From: Nostoc sp. FACHB-892
Lineage (GTDB): Bacteria > Cyanobacteriota > Cyanobacteriia > Cyanobacteriales > Nostocaceae
Reading direction: 5' to 3'
NCBI RefSeq assembly: GCF_014698795.1
Contig: NZ_JACJTR010000003.1
Coordinates: forward strand, 186,001-250,000
Length of the DNA: 64,000 nucleotides
The position numbers and the translations under genes are program-made. Below, in pieces: positions 1 through 8,814 of this stretch (positions are counted from its first letter, which is position 1; every line of letters begins with the position of its first letter). The notes beneath the pieces are model-generated. The model worked only from the letters and a program-made list of their open reading frames with translations. It searched no databases and was not told where the DNA came from.

Positions 1-837
1 CGCGTGTGGTCGCGTCAAGGTTCCCAAATAGAAGCAGTTTTAAAAGATGTCCAAATAGTCGTATCTGCTATCTCAATGATTGGTGTAAGGGATGTTGCTT
101 TCCAAGTCCAGTCTTTCCCCCTTTCTCCAGAAACAATTTTTGTGACGGCGACGAAAGGTTTAGACCCCCAAACCACCTGCACGCCGTCACAAATTTGGCA
201 AACAGTATTTCCTAGCCATGCAGTGGTTGTCCTTTCTGGGCCTAATTTATCTAAAGAAATTCAACTAGAGTTACCAGCAGCAACAGTCGTAGCCAGTAAT
301 ATTCCCACGGCTGCGGAAGTAGTGCAGTTAGTATTTTCATCTCATCGTTTCCGGGTATATACCAATCCCGATCCCTTGGGCGTGGAATTGGGGGGAACCC
401 TGAAAAATGTTATTGCGATCGCAGCCGGTGTGTGCGATGGTTTACAACTGGGAACTAATGCCAAAGCTGCTTTAGTCACCCGTGGACTTACAGAAATGGT
501 TCGCATCGGTAACGACTGGGGTGCAAAGACGGAAACATTTTATGGTTTATCGGGTCTTGGAGATTTGTTAGCAACCTGCAATAGTCCCTTAAGCCGCAAT
601 TACCAAGTCGGCTACCAGCTAGCTGGTGGTAAGTCACTAACAGAAACTCTCGCAAATTTACAAGGAACTGCTGAAGGAGTGAACACTTGTCAAGTTTTAA
701 TGCAACGAGCCAAGCAACAAAACATTCCTGTTCCAATTACTGAGCAAGTTTATCGGTTACTTCAGGGTGAAGTCACACCCCGACAAGCACTTGATGAACT
801 GATGCTGCGAGATATCAAGCCAGAATACAACTACTAG
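1..837 (+). CDS. gpsA: NAD(P)H-dependent glycerol-3-phosphate dehydrogenase, 5' end outside window
   Basis: Reduces dihydroxyacetone phosphate to sn-glycerol-3-phosphate for phospholipid synthesis, in the cytoplasm. The frame is open from base 1. The first residues read (R)VWSRQGS, which in this family follow the N-terminal Rossmann GxGxxG, so roughly 30 residues lie upstream of the window. Visible family motifs are SGPNLSKEI, the catalytic-lysine segment GTLKNVIAIAAG with DGLQLGTNAKAAL, and GLSGLGDLLATC; the end (LMLRDIKPEYNY) is complete. The GTG at base 4 is not a credible start. It precedes sigC on the same strand by 560 bp, as recalled for Anabaena sp. PCC 7120. Identification is firm; only the N-terminus is missing. 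Confidence 0.95.
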   Translation, partial: RVWSRQGSQIEAVLKDVQIVVSAISMIGVRDVAFQVQSFPLSPETIFVTATKGLDPQTTCTPSQIWQTVFPSHAVVVLSGPNLSKEIQLELPAATVVASNIPTAAEVVQLVFSSHRFRVYTNPDPLGVELGGTLKNVIAIAAGVCDGLQLGTNAKAALVTRGLTEMVRIGNDWGAKTETFYGLSGLGDLLATCNSPLSRNYQVGYQLAGGKSLTETLANLQGTAEGVNTCQVLMQRAKQQNIPVPITEQVYRLLQGEVTPRQALDELMLRDIKPEYNY

Positions 838-1397
838 TCATCTGTCAAGTTGAAATTGCTAGCTTAAGACCGACACGTAAGAGGACGGGTCACTCACTAT
901 TTATGTCACTCACTCTCCGTATGGATTGAATTTTTGCAGTTAATACTAATAACTTAGACGATATGTATTAGTTCTACTTATACGTAAATAATCCTGAGAA
1001 AAAATTAGTAAATCATCAGGATATTACTTTTGCAGCCATGTAAAGGTGACTATGCCAATTATAAAGATGACATTCACTGAAGGATGTTTATACTGTGTTG
1101 CAAAAGTTACTATTAAAAACCATCTAGGTTGAAATGTTAACTAAGTAGTTTGAATATTGAAAGCCCAGCCGCGGATTTGAATAGCTATTGGTTTAATCAA
1201 AAGTTTAGCAGCCGATTAAGTTCAGTAATGCTGTATCCAATGAAACCTTTACAGTTAATTTCTAAAAAAATTGTAATGGAACCTTCAACCATGTTAGTTC
1301 ATCGTAAATCACGGGAACAATAGCAACAGTTGAATAGCTGACCGTAATCTAAGCTGACCGAAATCTATTGTTACCTGGAGCCATTGAGACGATCTTT
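838..1397. other. spacer between gpsA and sigC
   Basis: No coding frame, RNA gene or clear hairpin is supported here. It must hold the sigC promoter and a long 5' leader, but I could not pick a convincing -10/-35 pair among several AT-rich candidates. Confidence 0.5.
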
Positions 1398-2648
1398 ATG
1401 CCAGCAACATCTTTTTATGCAGATGCCCCCTACAATACCAAAAAGTCCCGCCAGGCTTTGGACTCGGATCTCACGGTTGACGAAAGTGAGTTATCGGTAG
1501 ATGACCTACAGGAGCTAGAAATGGCTGCTGCTGACAATGCTAACTTTGCTGCTAACACTAACCGTCGTAGTACCGACCTAGTACGTCTATATCTTCAGGA
1601 AATTGGTCGGGTTCGCTTGTTAGGGCGGGATGAAGAGGTTTCAGAAGCTCAAAAAGTTCAGCGTTACTTGCGGATGCGGATAGTGCTTGCTAACGCTGCA
1701 AAGCAAGGGGATGAAGTGATTTCGCCTTATCAAAGGTTAATTGAAGTTCAAGAACGTCTAACCTCAGAACTAGGACATCGCCCGTCTTTGGAAAGGTGGG
1801 CTGCCACTGCTGGTATAGTAGTATCGGATCTCAGACCGACTCTGGCAGAAGGCAAACGTCGCTGGGCTGAAATTGCTAAGTTGACAGTAGAAGAGTTGGA
1901 GCAAATTCAATCCCAAGGACTCCAAGCAAAAGAACACATGATTAAGGCAAATCTTCGCCTAGTTGTGTCTGTTGCTAAGAAATATCAAAATCGCGGTTTG
2001 GAATTGTTAGATTTAGTCCAAGAAGGCACACTAGGTTTGGAGCGAGCTGTAGAAAAATTTGACCCCACTAAGGGTTACCGCTTCAGTACCTATGCTTACT
2101 GGTGGATTCGTCAGGGAATTACACGGGCGATCGCTACTTCTAGCCGCACGATCCGCCTCCCTGTCCATATTACCGAAAAGTTAAACAAAATCAAAAAGGC
2201 TCAACGCAAAATTGCTCAAGAAAAAGGTCGCACCCCAACTCTAGAAGATTTAGCAACTGAGTTAGAGATGACACCGACCCAAGTCAGAGAAGTTTTGTTG
2301 CGGGTTCCTCGCTCCGTTTCATTGGAAACGAAAGTAGGCAAGGATAAAGATACTGAGTTAGGCGAATTACTCGAAACTGACAGTGTAACTCCAGAAGAAA
2401 TGTTAATGCGAGAATCTTTACAAAGAGACTTGCATCATCTTCTTTCAGATTTGACTAGCCGCGAACGTGATGTAATATTGATGCGGTTTGGTTTGGCAGA
2501 TGGTCATCCTTACTCTTTAGCAGAAATTGGCCGCGCTCTCGACTTATCACGGGAACGAGTCAGACAAATAGAATCTAAGGCTTTGCAAAAACTACGCCAA
2601 CCCAAGCGTCGCAACCTCATCCGTGACTATTTGGAGTCTTTAAGTTAG
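1398..2648 (+). CDS. sigC: group 2 RNA polymerase sigma factor, SigC type
   Basis: A non-essential sigma70-family factor that directs core RNA polymerase to stress or nitrogen/carbon-responsive promoters. Sequence order: region 1.2 (STDLVRLYLQEIGRVRLL), region 2 with the -10-reading and core-binding stretch (NLRLVVSVAKKYQNRGLELL, then YRFSTYAYWWIRQGITRAI), region 3 (RTIRLPVHITEKLNKIKK), region 4 helix-turn-helix (SLAEIGRALDLSRERVRQIE). The long N-terminal acidic extension (about 65 residues) beginning MPATSFYADA matches SigC of Anabaena. ATG at 1398 is preferred over the in-frame TTG at 1368 because family members start there; 416 residues. The next gene is furA, as in Anabaena PCC 7120. Confidence 0.93.
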   Translation: MPATSFYADAPYNTKKSRQALDSDLTVDESELSVDDLQELEMAAADNANFAANTNRRSTDLVRLYLQEIGRVRLLGRDEEVSEAQKVQRYLRMRIVLANAAKQGDEVISPYQRLIEVQERLTSELGHRPSLERWAATAGIVVSDLRPTLAEGKRRWAEIAKLTVEELEQIQSQGLQAKEHMIKANLRLVVSVAKKYQNRGLELLDLVQEGTLGLERAVEKFDPTKGYRFSTYAYWWIRQGITRAIATSSRTIRLPVHITEKLNKIKKAQRKIAQEKGRTPTLEDLATELEMTPTQVREVLLRVPRSVSLETKVGKDKDTELGELLETDSVTPEEMLMRESLQRDLHHLLSDLTSRERDVILMRFGLADGHPYSLAEIGRALDLSRERVRQIESKALQKLRQPKRRNLIRDYLESLS

Positions 2649-2672
2649 TCATTAGTCATTAGTCATTTGTCA
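2645..2672. repeat. heptamer short tandem repeat (TTAGTCA)4
   Basis: Three exact TTAGTCA units and one TTTGTCA unit overlap the stop codon of sigC. Heptamer STRRs of this kind are typical of Nostocales genomes. Confidence 0.85.
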
Positions 2673-2698
2673 TTAAAAACTATACTTGACAAATGACT
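2661..2698 (+). terminator. hairpin after sigC
   Basis: An 11-bp inverted repeat (AGTCATTTGTC with GACAAATGACT, loop 16 nt) starts about 13 bp past the sigC stop. There is no following T-run, so termination is plausible but not certain. Confidence 0.45.
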
Positions 2699-3066
2699 AC
2701 GGACAAGGTATACATTTGATTCCCAGGTCAAAAGCTTTTTACAGGCTTGTAGCAAATTATTTGCATTTAGTTGTACAAGAGTTTCCCCAGACCTTTGCTC
2801 AAATATCTTGAAGGTCGGGATCAACTGAGCAATTCAAAATTAACTTATACAAAATTCAAAGTCAAGGGATGCAATCGTTATAAGTATCCTAACTATTAGC
2901 TGTATGTAAATTAAATACAATACAGCTTGTTACTTGATTTTTGCTCAAGATTTGATGAATTGTTCTTAAATATTTAGTAATGATTGTCAATAGGCAATGA
3001 TTGTTGCAAATTGCTCCCAAGATTTGTTATATTCTCAATTAACGAGCTTTGTTGAGAAATATTAGT
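2673..3066 (+). promoter_or_regulatory. furA upstream region, possible Fur-controlled promoter
   Basis: This AT-rich spacer holds no gene. A direct repeat AATGATTGT occurs at 2979-2987 and 2996-3004 close to the start of furA. FurA in Anabaena is known to bind its own promoter, so an iron box is expected here, but I cannot place one exactly by eye. Confidence 0.35.
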
Positions 3067-3522
3067 ATGACTGTCTACACAACTACTTCACTCAAGGCAG
3101 AACTGAACGAACGAGGCTGGCGATTAACTCCCCAGCGCGAAACAATTTTACACATTTTTCAAGAACTTCCGCAAGGTGAACATCTGAGTGCGGAGGATCT
3201 TTATCAGCGACTAGAAACTGATGGTGAAGGTATCAGCCTGTCAACTATATATCGGACTTTGAAGTTGATGGCCAGGATGGGAATTTTACGGGAACTCGAA
3301 CTGGGCGAGGGACATAAGCATTATGAGATCAACCAGCCCTATCCCCATCATCACCATCACTTAATTTGTGTTAGATGCAACTCAACTATTGAGTTCAAAA
3401 ATGACTCAATTTTAAAAATTGGATCTAAAACTGCTCAAAAAGAAGGTTTCCACCTGCTTGACTGTCAAATGACCATTCATGCAGTGTGTCCCAAGTGCCA
3501 ACGGGCACTGATGCCGCTATAG
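3067..3522 (+). CDS. furA: ferric uptake regulator FurA
   Basis: An iron- and redox-responsive DNA-binding repressor; in Anabaena FurA also binds heme and regulates iron uptake, oxidative stress and nitrogen genes. The protein has an N-terminal winged helix (RLTPQRETILHIF, SLSTIYRTLKLM), the histidine-rich metal site YPHHHHHLICV, and two CxxC pairs (CVRC and CPKC). ATG at 3067 gives 151 residues, the size of Anabaena FurA; the TTG at 3049 would add six unconserved residues. It follows sigC on the same strand. The next gene downstream runs toward it from the minus strand, the arrangement in which an antisense furA transcript was described in Anabaena (see findings). Confidence 0.95.
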   Translation: MTVYTTTSLKAELNERGWRLTPQRETILHIFQELPQGEHLSAEDLYQRLETDGEGISLSTIYRTLKLMARMGILRELELGEGHKHYEINQPYPHHHHHLICVRCNSTIEFKNDSILKIGSKTAQKEGFHLLDCQMTIHAVCPKCQRALMPL

Positions 3523-3654
3523 CACTTGGATGGATAAACAAGACGAAACTACTCAAATTAGCCAAATACGAGGAATTTTGAGCAGTTCGTAATTTGCTGT
3601 TACTTGAGGCAAGCAACAAATTGGGAAGTGATACTAACAACACCAAAGCGGATG

Positions 3655-4800
3655 TTAAAAGCGTCCGCTCTTAAGATCCTTGAGACTTATGCCGTAGAAT
3701 TCTTGGGCTTGTTTAATCGCTTTTTTGGTGTCAGCTGCCATTACACCGTTCAGCTTGCCTTTATAAAAACCCCGCTCTCGTAGTCGCGTTTGAATTTCCA
3801 GGGTATTAAATTCGCTTTTAGGGGCAGTATCTATTGAGCTATATAACTTAGCTCGCGTAGTTGGGCCAGCAACGCCACTTGCTGCTAAATAGTTAGCTGC
3901 CTGAAATCTCTTTACAGCATCAGCAGTATAGGGGCCATAATAGCCATTTGGCTCTCCCTCTAAATATCCTGCTTGGATCAATTGTTCTTGGATAACTCTA
4001 ACTGGCTCACCGCGATCGCCTATACGGAGTTTATTTCGATTGGCTACCTTTTCCTTTCTGGGAGCTTCTTCTCCACTACCGATGCCAACTCCTGGCAATT
4101 TACCTAATGTTGCTGGACCAACAACACCATCAACGCTTAATTTATAAGCATCTTGGAACCGCTTGACAGCTTCTTCGGTAATGGGGCCAAATATTCCTGT
4201 GGCATTCCCGTAATAAAAGCCTGCGACTCTTAAGCGTTCTTGCAAAGCCCTGACATTTTCACCTTCATCTCCCTTAGAAAGGTAGTTGGAATTACGGCGC
4301 TGGGTAGTTGCTGAACTAGCTGAACTAGTAGTGCTGGGCTTTTTGGCTTGTGTACTTACAACAGTAGCTTTTTTAGCTTGTGTAGTCGTAGTACTTGGCT
4401 TTTTAGCTTGCCAGCTTTCTAATTTTTGCAGGGTTCTTGCTCCAACAATGCCATCCACTGGTAAACCAGCAGCCTTTTGGAAGCGCCGCACAGATTCTTC
4501 TGTGGACACGTCATATACTTGGGTGACTGGAGCTTGATGAAAACCTGCTGTTTTCAACTTTTGTTGTAGATTTCTGACAGAAGGGCCTTGATCGCCTTGT
4601 TCCAGTGCCATGACGCTGCTAACAGCGCCAAGAATAGACAAGGACAGAGCAAGGGGCAACATATACTTCCAAGCCCTACCAGAAAGCCGTTTCCAGTCTG
4701 GTGCAGCTGCTTTGTTAAACAAAGAACTGAAGGAGACCAATTCACTGGGTGTACTGTCTTCGTAGGCGAAAGCTAGGTGCAAATACGCAAGATTCTCCAT
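3655..4800 (-). CDS. peptidoglycan-binding repeat protein (alr1690-like)
   Basis: A 381-residue protein with one hydrophobic segment near residues 48-66 (YMLPLALSLSILGAVSSVMA) and four PG_binding_1-type repeats at about 67-130, 175-235, 255-320 and 330-381. Each has the pattern 'G..G..V..LQ..L...G(F/Y)...G.....T..AV..FQ'. A Thr/Ser/Lys-rich linker (about 132-170) separates repeats one and two. It probably sits in the periplasm, anchored in the inner membrane, binding peptidoglycan. A good ribosome site (AGGA, 8 nt from ATG) supports the start. Only 9 bp separate it from the end of cobN upstream, so the two are likely cotranscribed. It is convergent with furA. No enzyme domain is visible. Confidence 0.85.
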   Translation of the reverse strand: MENLAYLHLAFAYEDSTPSELVSFSSLFNKAAAPDWKRLSGRAWKYMLPLALSLSILGAVSSVMALEQGDQGPSVRNLQQKLKTAGFHQAPVTQVYDVSTEESVRRFQKAAGLPVDGIVGARTLQKLESWQAKKPSTTTTQAKKATVVSTQAKKPSTTSSASSATTQRRNSNYLSKGDEGENVRALQERLRVAGFYYGNATGIFGPITEEAVKRFQDAYKLSVDGVVGPATLGKLPGVGIGSGEEAPRKEKVANRNKLRIGDRGEPVRVIQEQLIQAGYLEGEPNGYYGPYTADAVKRFQAANYLAASGVAGPTTRAKLYSSIDTAPKSEFNTLEIQTRLRERGFYKGKLNGVMAADTKKAIKQAQEFYGISLKDLKSGRF

Positions 4801-4809
4801 ATTTATTTC

Positions 4810-7800
4810 CTACACCATTGATTTTTCTTCGATAACTGCTTCAGCTTGATGTACTAGGTTCCTTAAAGCTTCTAATGTTCCTATACATACATCCTCCCAC
4901 AAATTGCGCTTGTGTGCTTCTAATAATTTTTCAGCAATATCACGCAGTGCATAAGGATTCTTTTGCTGAATAAATTCTGACATAACTGGGTCGAGCAAGT
5001 AAGCTTCTACTATACCTTGATACATATAATCTTCTACACATTTGGCTGTTGCATCGTAAGCGAATAAAAAATCTACCGTCGCCGCCATTTCAAAAGCACC
5101 TTTATAACCGTGACGCATGACTCCTGCAATCCACTTGGGATTAACTACGCGAGAACGATACACCCGTGCAATTTCTTCTTTGAGTTGGCGGACTCGTGGT
5201 TGAGCGGGTATGGAATTATCACCAAAATAAGTTTGGGGATTTTTTCCTTGTAGAGAACGCACCGCAGCAGTTAAACCACCCTGAAATTGGTAATAATCAT
5301 CAGAATCGAGTAGGTCGTGTTCACGGTTATCTTGATTGTGCAGGACAACTTGCATTTTCGCCAAGCGTTGCTCGAAAGCTTCGATATTGGGCATTGGGCA
5401 TTGGGCATTGGAAATTTTATCTTCCCCTGCTCCCTGCTCCCCTGCCTCCCCTGCTCCCGAAGAGTAGGCGTAAGAACTCCAATTAATGTAGGCGCGGGCT
5501 AAATCTTGATCATTTGTCCAGTTTTGCGATTCGATTAAACCTTGGAGTCCTGCGCCGTAAGCACCTGGACGAGAACCAAAGATGCGATAGCGCGATCGCA
5601 CTACTGCTTCTTCTAAAGTTAATCCTTGGCTTGTCCACAAATCAGTCTCTTGGCGAACCGCATCTGCTAGGGGATTTTGTTCTGGCGGTTCATTCAAGCC
5701 TGCCACTGCTGATACTGCTTGATCAAATAAATCAATTAAGTTGGGAAAAGCATCTCGGAAAAATCCAGAGATTCGCAAGGTGACATCTACACGGGGACGC
5801 CCCAAAATCGCCAGGGGCAAAATTTCAAAATCCACTACTCGCCGTGCTGCACCATCCCATACAGGTTGGACTCCGAGTAAAGCTAAGGCTTCGGCAATAT
5901 CATCACCTCCAGTCCTCATGGTGGCTGTTCCCCACAATGATAAACCTAGTGTTTTTGGATACTCACCATGTTCTTGAGTGTAATATTCAACGAGGGTTTC
6001 AGCAGCTTTTCTACCGATATCCCAAGCTGTCTCTGTGGGAATGGCGCGAATATCGACAGAATAAAAGTTTCTCCCAGTTGGTAGAACTTCTGGGCGGCCG
6101 CGTGTGGGTGCGCCCGATGGGGCACTTGGGACATAACCACCATCAAGTCCGTGTAATAAATGGGTGATTTCTTGGGGGGTTTGTTGTAAAGCTGGAAGCA
6201 GGCGATCGCGTATCCAGTTAAGGACAATGGAGAGTGGGGAGTGGGGAGTGGGGAGTAGTAAGTTAGGAGTTATGAGTTGTTCTACTAAAAGGGCGGCGTG
6301 TTCTTCTAGGACTTCGACAATATCACCGAATGTACGGCATTCTGTGCCATTGACTATTGAGTATTCACCGCTAGGCATTGACAAATCGGCTGTGAGGGGG
6401 TCGAAGTCTAAACCCCAATCTTGAGCTATGGCACGGGTAATACCTGAAGAATGGCGATTGGGTATACGAGCGATCGCTACTATTAAATCTCGTAGCTGCC
6501 TTCCTTGGGGACATTGCCCAAAAATGTGCAATCCATCGCGGATTTGGGCTTCTTTCAATTCACAAAGATAACCACCGATGGAATTCAAAATTAAGGATTC
6601 AGACTTAAAAATTTCTGTTTCATTTTGGATTCCTAAATCTAGATGGAGATTTTCTTTGATCACCAGTTCGTGGATGCGATCGCGAATCACTGGCAAACGC
6701 GAAGGATCTAAACTGTCCGCTTCATAATACTCATCAATTAAATTTTCTAACTGTTGCAAAGAACCGTAGAGTTCCGCACGAGTCATTGGCGGTGTTAGGT
6801 GATCTATAATCACCGCTTGAGCGCGACGTTTGGCTTGGGAACCTTCACCAGGATCGTTGACAATAAACGGGTACAGGTGGGGAAGTGCGCCTAAAGCGAC
6901 TTCTGGATAACAATTACTCGATAAAGCCACACTTTTACCAGGTAGCCATTCTAGATTTCCGTGTTTTCCCACATGAACTACGGCATCAGCACCAAAACAT
7001 TCTCTTACCCAATAGTAGAAAGCTAAATAAGCATGAGTTGGTTCTAAATCCGGTGCATGATAATTCAAACTGGGGTCATTATCATAACCCCTTGCTGGCT
7101 GAATTCCCACGAAAACGTTGCCGAGTTGAATTCCGGGAACGGGGATTGGGGATTGGGTATTGGGTATTGGGTATTGGGGATTCCTATTGTCTCCCCCGTT
7201 TTCCTTTTCCCCAGCCCCTAGTTCCCAGTCCCCAGTCCCTATTCCCCACCTTTCACTAATACCTTGCTGAACTGCTGGCGGTAAAGAAGCGAAATACTTT
7301 TGATACTCTTCCCAAGAAACACTTTGGTGTACCGGAAGCGATTCTTGGCCTTCTGGATCATTTGTTACACCAGCTGTTAGCTGTTGAATCAACTCGTCTC
7401 CTTGAGCAGGCGGATTTTCTACTTCATACCCAGCCTGATGTAAAGCTTGTAGGATTTCTACACAACTAGCCGGAGTGTCGAGTCCTACACCATTGGCGAG
7501 GCGGCCATTGCGGTTGGGGTAGTTTGCCAAAATTAGGGCAATTCGCCGTTCTTGGGGTGGTTTGGAACGTAGACGCGCCCAATTTGCTGCTAGTTTGGCA
7601 ACGAACTCGATGCGATCGCTCACTGGTTCATAAACTACTACATCTGTTTCTAGATGGGGATTACGAGTTTGTACGGCTTTAAAAGACACAGCACGAGTAA
7701 TAATCCGCCCATCTACTTCTGGTAGCGCCACATTCATCCCAATATCGCGGGGAGAAAGCCCTTGAAACTGTGACTCCCACTGCTCAATTGATCCGCCACT

Positions 7801-8724
7801 GAGGATTACCTGCAACACAGGCACATCTAATTTTTCCCAGAGTTCAGTTTGGGGTGTTTCGCTTTCCAAACGTGCTAGAGAAAAACTGGTGGTATTCAGC
7901 AGTACAGCTATTGATTCAGCTTCTTTGGGTTGGAAAAATTCATTCAACTCAACCTGAACATCGGGTTCACGCAATGAAGAAACAAACACTGGCACAGGTT
8001 GTAAATTTTTCTGTACCAAAGCTTCGCATAAAGCATCAATTACTTTAGTGTTTCCTGCTAAATAGTGAGCGCGGTAGAAAAGGATGCCAATTTTGGGCAT
8101 TGGACATTGGGAGATTTGAGGTTCCAAGGTGGATGAATGAGGTTCTAACTCTCCCCTGCTCCCCTGCTCCCCTACTCCCCACTCATACAATCCCACACGC
8201 CCAATTGGCCGGGGTAACGGTGGATTGTATGCAGTTAACAGGCAACTGTCAGAGATAAATTGCAGAGCATTAACGAAATTTTCGACGCCGCCTTCGCTAA
8301 AATACTGCCATACTTGGTTAACAATGCCCAAAGGCAGGGTAGACTGAGAAATTAAGTCGGGATCAAAAGCGTCGTCCCCTGACATTACAATGAGGGTTTT
8401 ACCATTACGTTGCACAATTTCTTGCACTACTTCTAAGCCATAACTCCAGTAGGAACGTCCTCCCAACAGGCGTAAAATGATTACCTGGGCAAGTTCCAAA
8501 ACTTGCTCTCCATAAGTGTCTATGGTTAATTGTTGCTGTAATTGCAACAGGTTGGCGACTCTTAATGCAGGAAAGCTTGTAGGTAATTTTGGAACCGCAG
8601 CTGCCAAAGTTTGAATGTCGGTATCAGCAGCTGTAATCAACACGAAAGGCGCTGGAGTTTGTTCTAAAAAAATTAAACCCTCTGACTGATTCCATCCACC
8701 CGATGTGCTACTTATACGATGCAT
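4810..8724 (-). CDS. cobN: cobaltochelatase subunit CobN
   Basis: The large ATP-dependent chelatase subunit that inserts cobalt into the corrin ring during B12 synthesis; relative of magnesium chelatase ChlH. The core signature is clear near residues 590-660: HVGKHGNLEWLPGKSVAL, then FIVNDPGEGSQAKRRAQAV and LTPPMTRAE; further conserved blocks are LSLWGTATMRTGGDDIAEAL and GYKGAFEMAATVDFLFAYDA. At 1304 residues it is slightly longer than usual, and the excess is explained by four low-complexity inserts encoded by short tandem repeats (about residues 177-210, 492-529, 817-833 and 1087-1113). The frame stays open through all of them. Divergent from the sensor kinase gene by about 90 bp, and followed by the peptidoglycan-binding gene. 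Confidence 0.95.
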   Translation of the reverse strand: MHRISSTSGGWNQSEGLIFLEQTPAPFVLITAADTDIQTLAAAVPKLPTSFPALRVANLLQLQQQLTIDTYGEQVLELAQVIILRLLGGRSYWSYGLEVVQEIVQRNGKTLIVMSGDDAFDPDLISQSTLPLGIVNQVWQYFSEGGVENFVNALQFISDSCLLTAYNPPLPRPIGRVGLYEWGVGEQGSRGELEPHSSTLEPQISQCPMPKIGILFYRAHYLAGNTKVIDALCEALVQKNLQPVPVFVSSLREPDVQVELNEFFQPKEAESIAVLLNTTSFSLARLESETPQTELWEKLDVPVLQVILSGGSIEQWESQFQGLSPRDIGMNVALPEVDGRIITRAVSFKAVQTRNPHLETDVVVYEPVSDRIEFVAKLAANWARLRSKPPQERRIALILANYPNRNGRLANGVGLDTPASCVEILQALHQAGYEVENPPAQGDELIQQLTAGVTNDPEGQESLPVHQSVSWEEYQKYFASLPPAVQQGISERWGIGTGDWELGAGEKENGGDNRNPQYPIPNTQSPIPVPGIQLGNVFVGIQPARGYDNDPSLNYHAPDLEPTHAYLAFYYWVRECFGADAVVHVGKHGNLEWLPGKSVALSSNCYPEVALGALPHLYPFIVNDPGEGSQAKRRAQAVIIDHLTPPMTRAELYGSLQQLENLIDEYYEADSLDPSRLPVIRDRIHELVIKENLHLDLGIQNETEIFKSESLILNSIGGYLCELKEAQIRDGLHIFGQCPQGRQLRDLIVAIARIPNRHSSGITRAIAQDWGLDFDPLTADLSMPSGEYSIVNGTECRTFGDIVEVLEEHAALLVEQLITPNLLLPTPHSPLSIVLNWIRDRLLPALQQTPQEITHLLHGLDGGYVPSAPSGAPTRGRPEVLPTGRNFYSVDIRAIPTETAWDIGRKAAETLVEYYTQEHGEYPKTLGLSLWGTATMRTGGDDIAEALALLGVQPVWDGAARRVVDFEILPLAILGRPRVDVTLRISGFFRDAFPNLIDLFDQAVSAVAGLNEPPEQNPLADAVRQETDLWTSQGLTLEEAVVRSRYRIFGSRPGAYGAGLQGLIESQNWTNDQDLARAYINWSSYAYSSGAGEAGEQGAGEDKISNAQCPMPNIEAFEQRLAKMQVVLHNQDNREHDLLDSDDYYQFQGGLTAAVRSLQGKNPQTYFGDNSIPAQPRVRQLKEEIARVYRSRVVNPKWIAGVMRHGYKGAFEMAATVDFLFAYDATAKCVEDYMYQGIVEAYLLDPVMSEFIQQKNPYALRDIAEKLLEAHKRNLWEDVCIGTLEALRNLVHQAEAVIEEKSMV
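5386..5464. repeat. in-gene STRR cluster in cobN (1)
   Basis: TTGGGCA heptamers (three and a half copies) run into a 'cccctgctccc' purine/pyrimidine-biased tract. It encodes the Gly/Ala/Glu-rich insert at about CobN residues 1087-1113. Confidence 0.85.
6226..6275. repeat. in-gene STRR cluster in cobN (2)
   Basis: Repeated GGGGAGT units followed by TTAGGAG-type units. It encodes the Pro/Leu-rich stretch LLLPTPHSPLS at about CobN residues 817-833. Confidence 0.8.
7139..7248. repeat. in-gene STRR cluster in cobN (3)
   Basis: GGGTATT/GGGGATT heptamer units followed by a 'ccccagtccc' tract. It encodes a 37-residue hydrophilic insert (about residues 492-529) with PIPNTQSPIPVPG at its end. Confidence 0.85.
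8093..8192. repeat. in-gene STRR cluster in cobN (4)
   Basis: GGGCATT-type units and a run of 'cccctgct' repeats. It encodes an acidic/Gly insert at about CobN residues 177-210, just before the conserved KIGILFYRAHYLAGN block. Confidence 0.8.
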
Positions 8725-8814
8725 AATGCTGTATTACCGTTTTAAACTATTGGTTAGTACAAAAAAACAAACTTTTTCCCTGAATTCAGCCCCATCTTAC
8801 CAAAATGATTGAAA

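Noticed and set aside
1368..1397. TTG start for sigC
   Set aside because: Family start at ATG 1398 (MPATSFYADA) fits better and the extra ten residues are not conserved.
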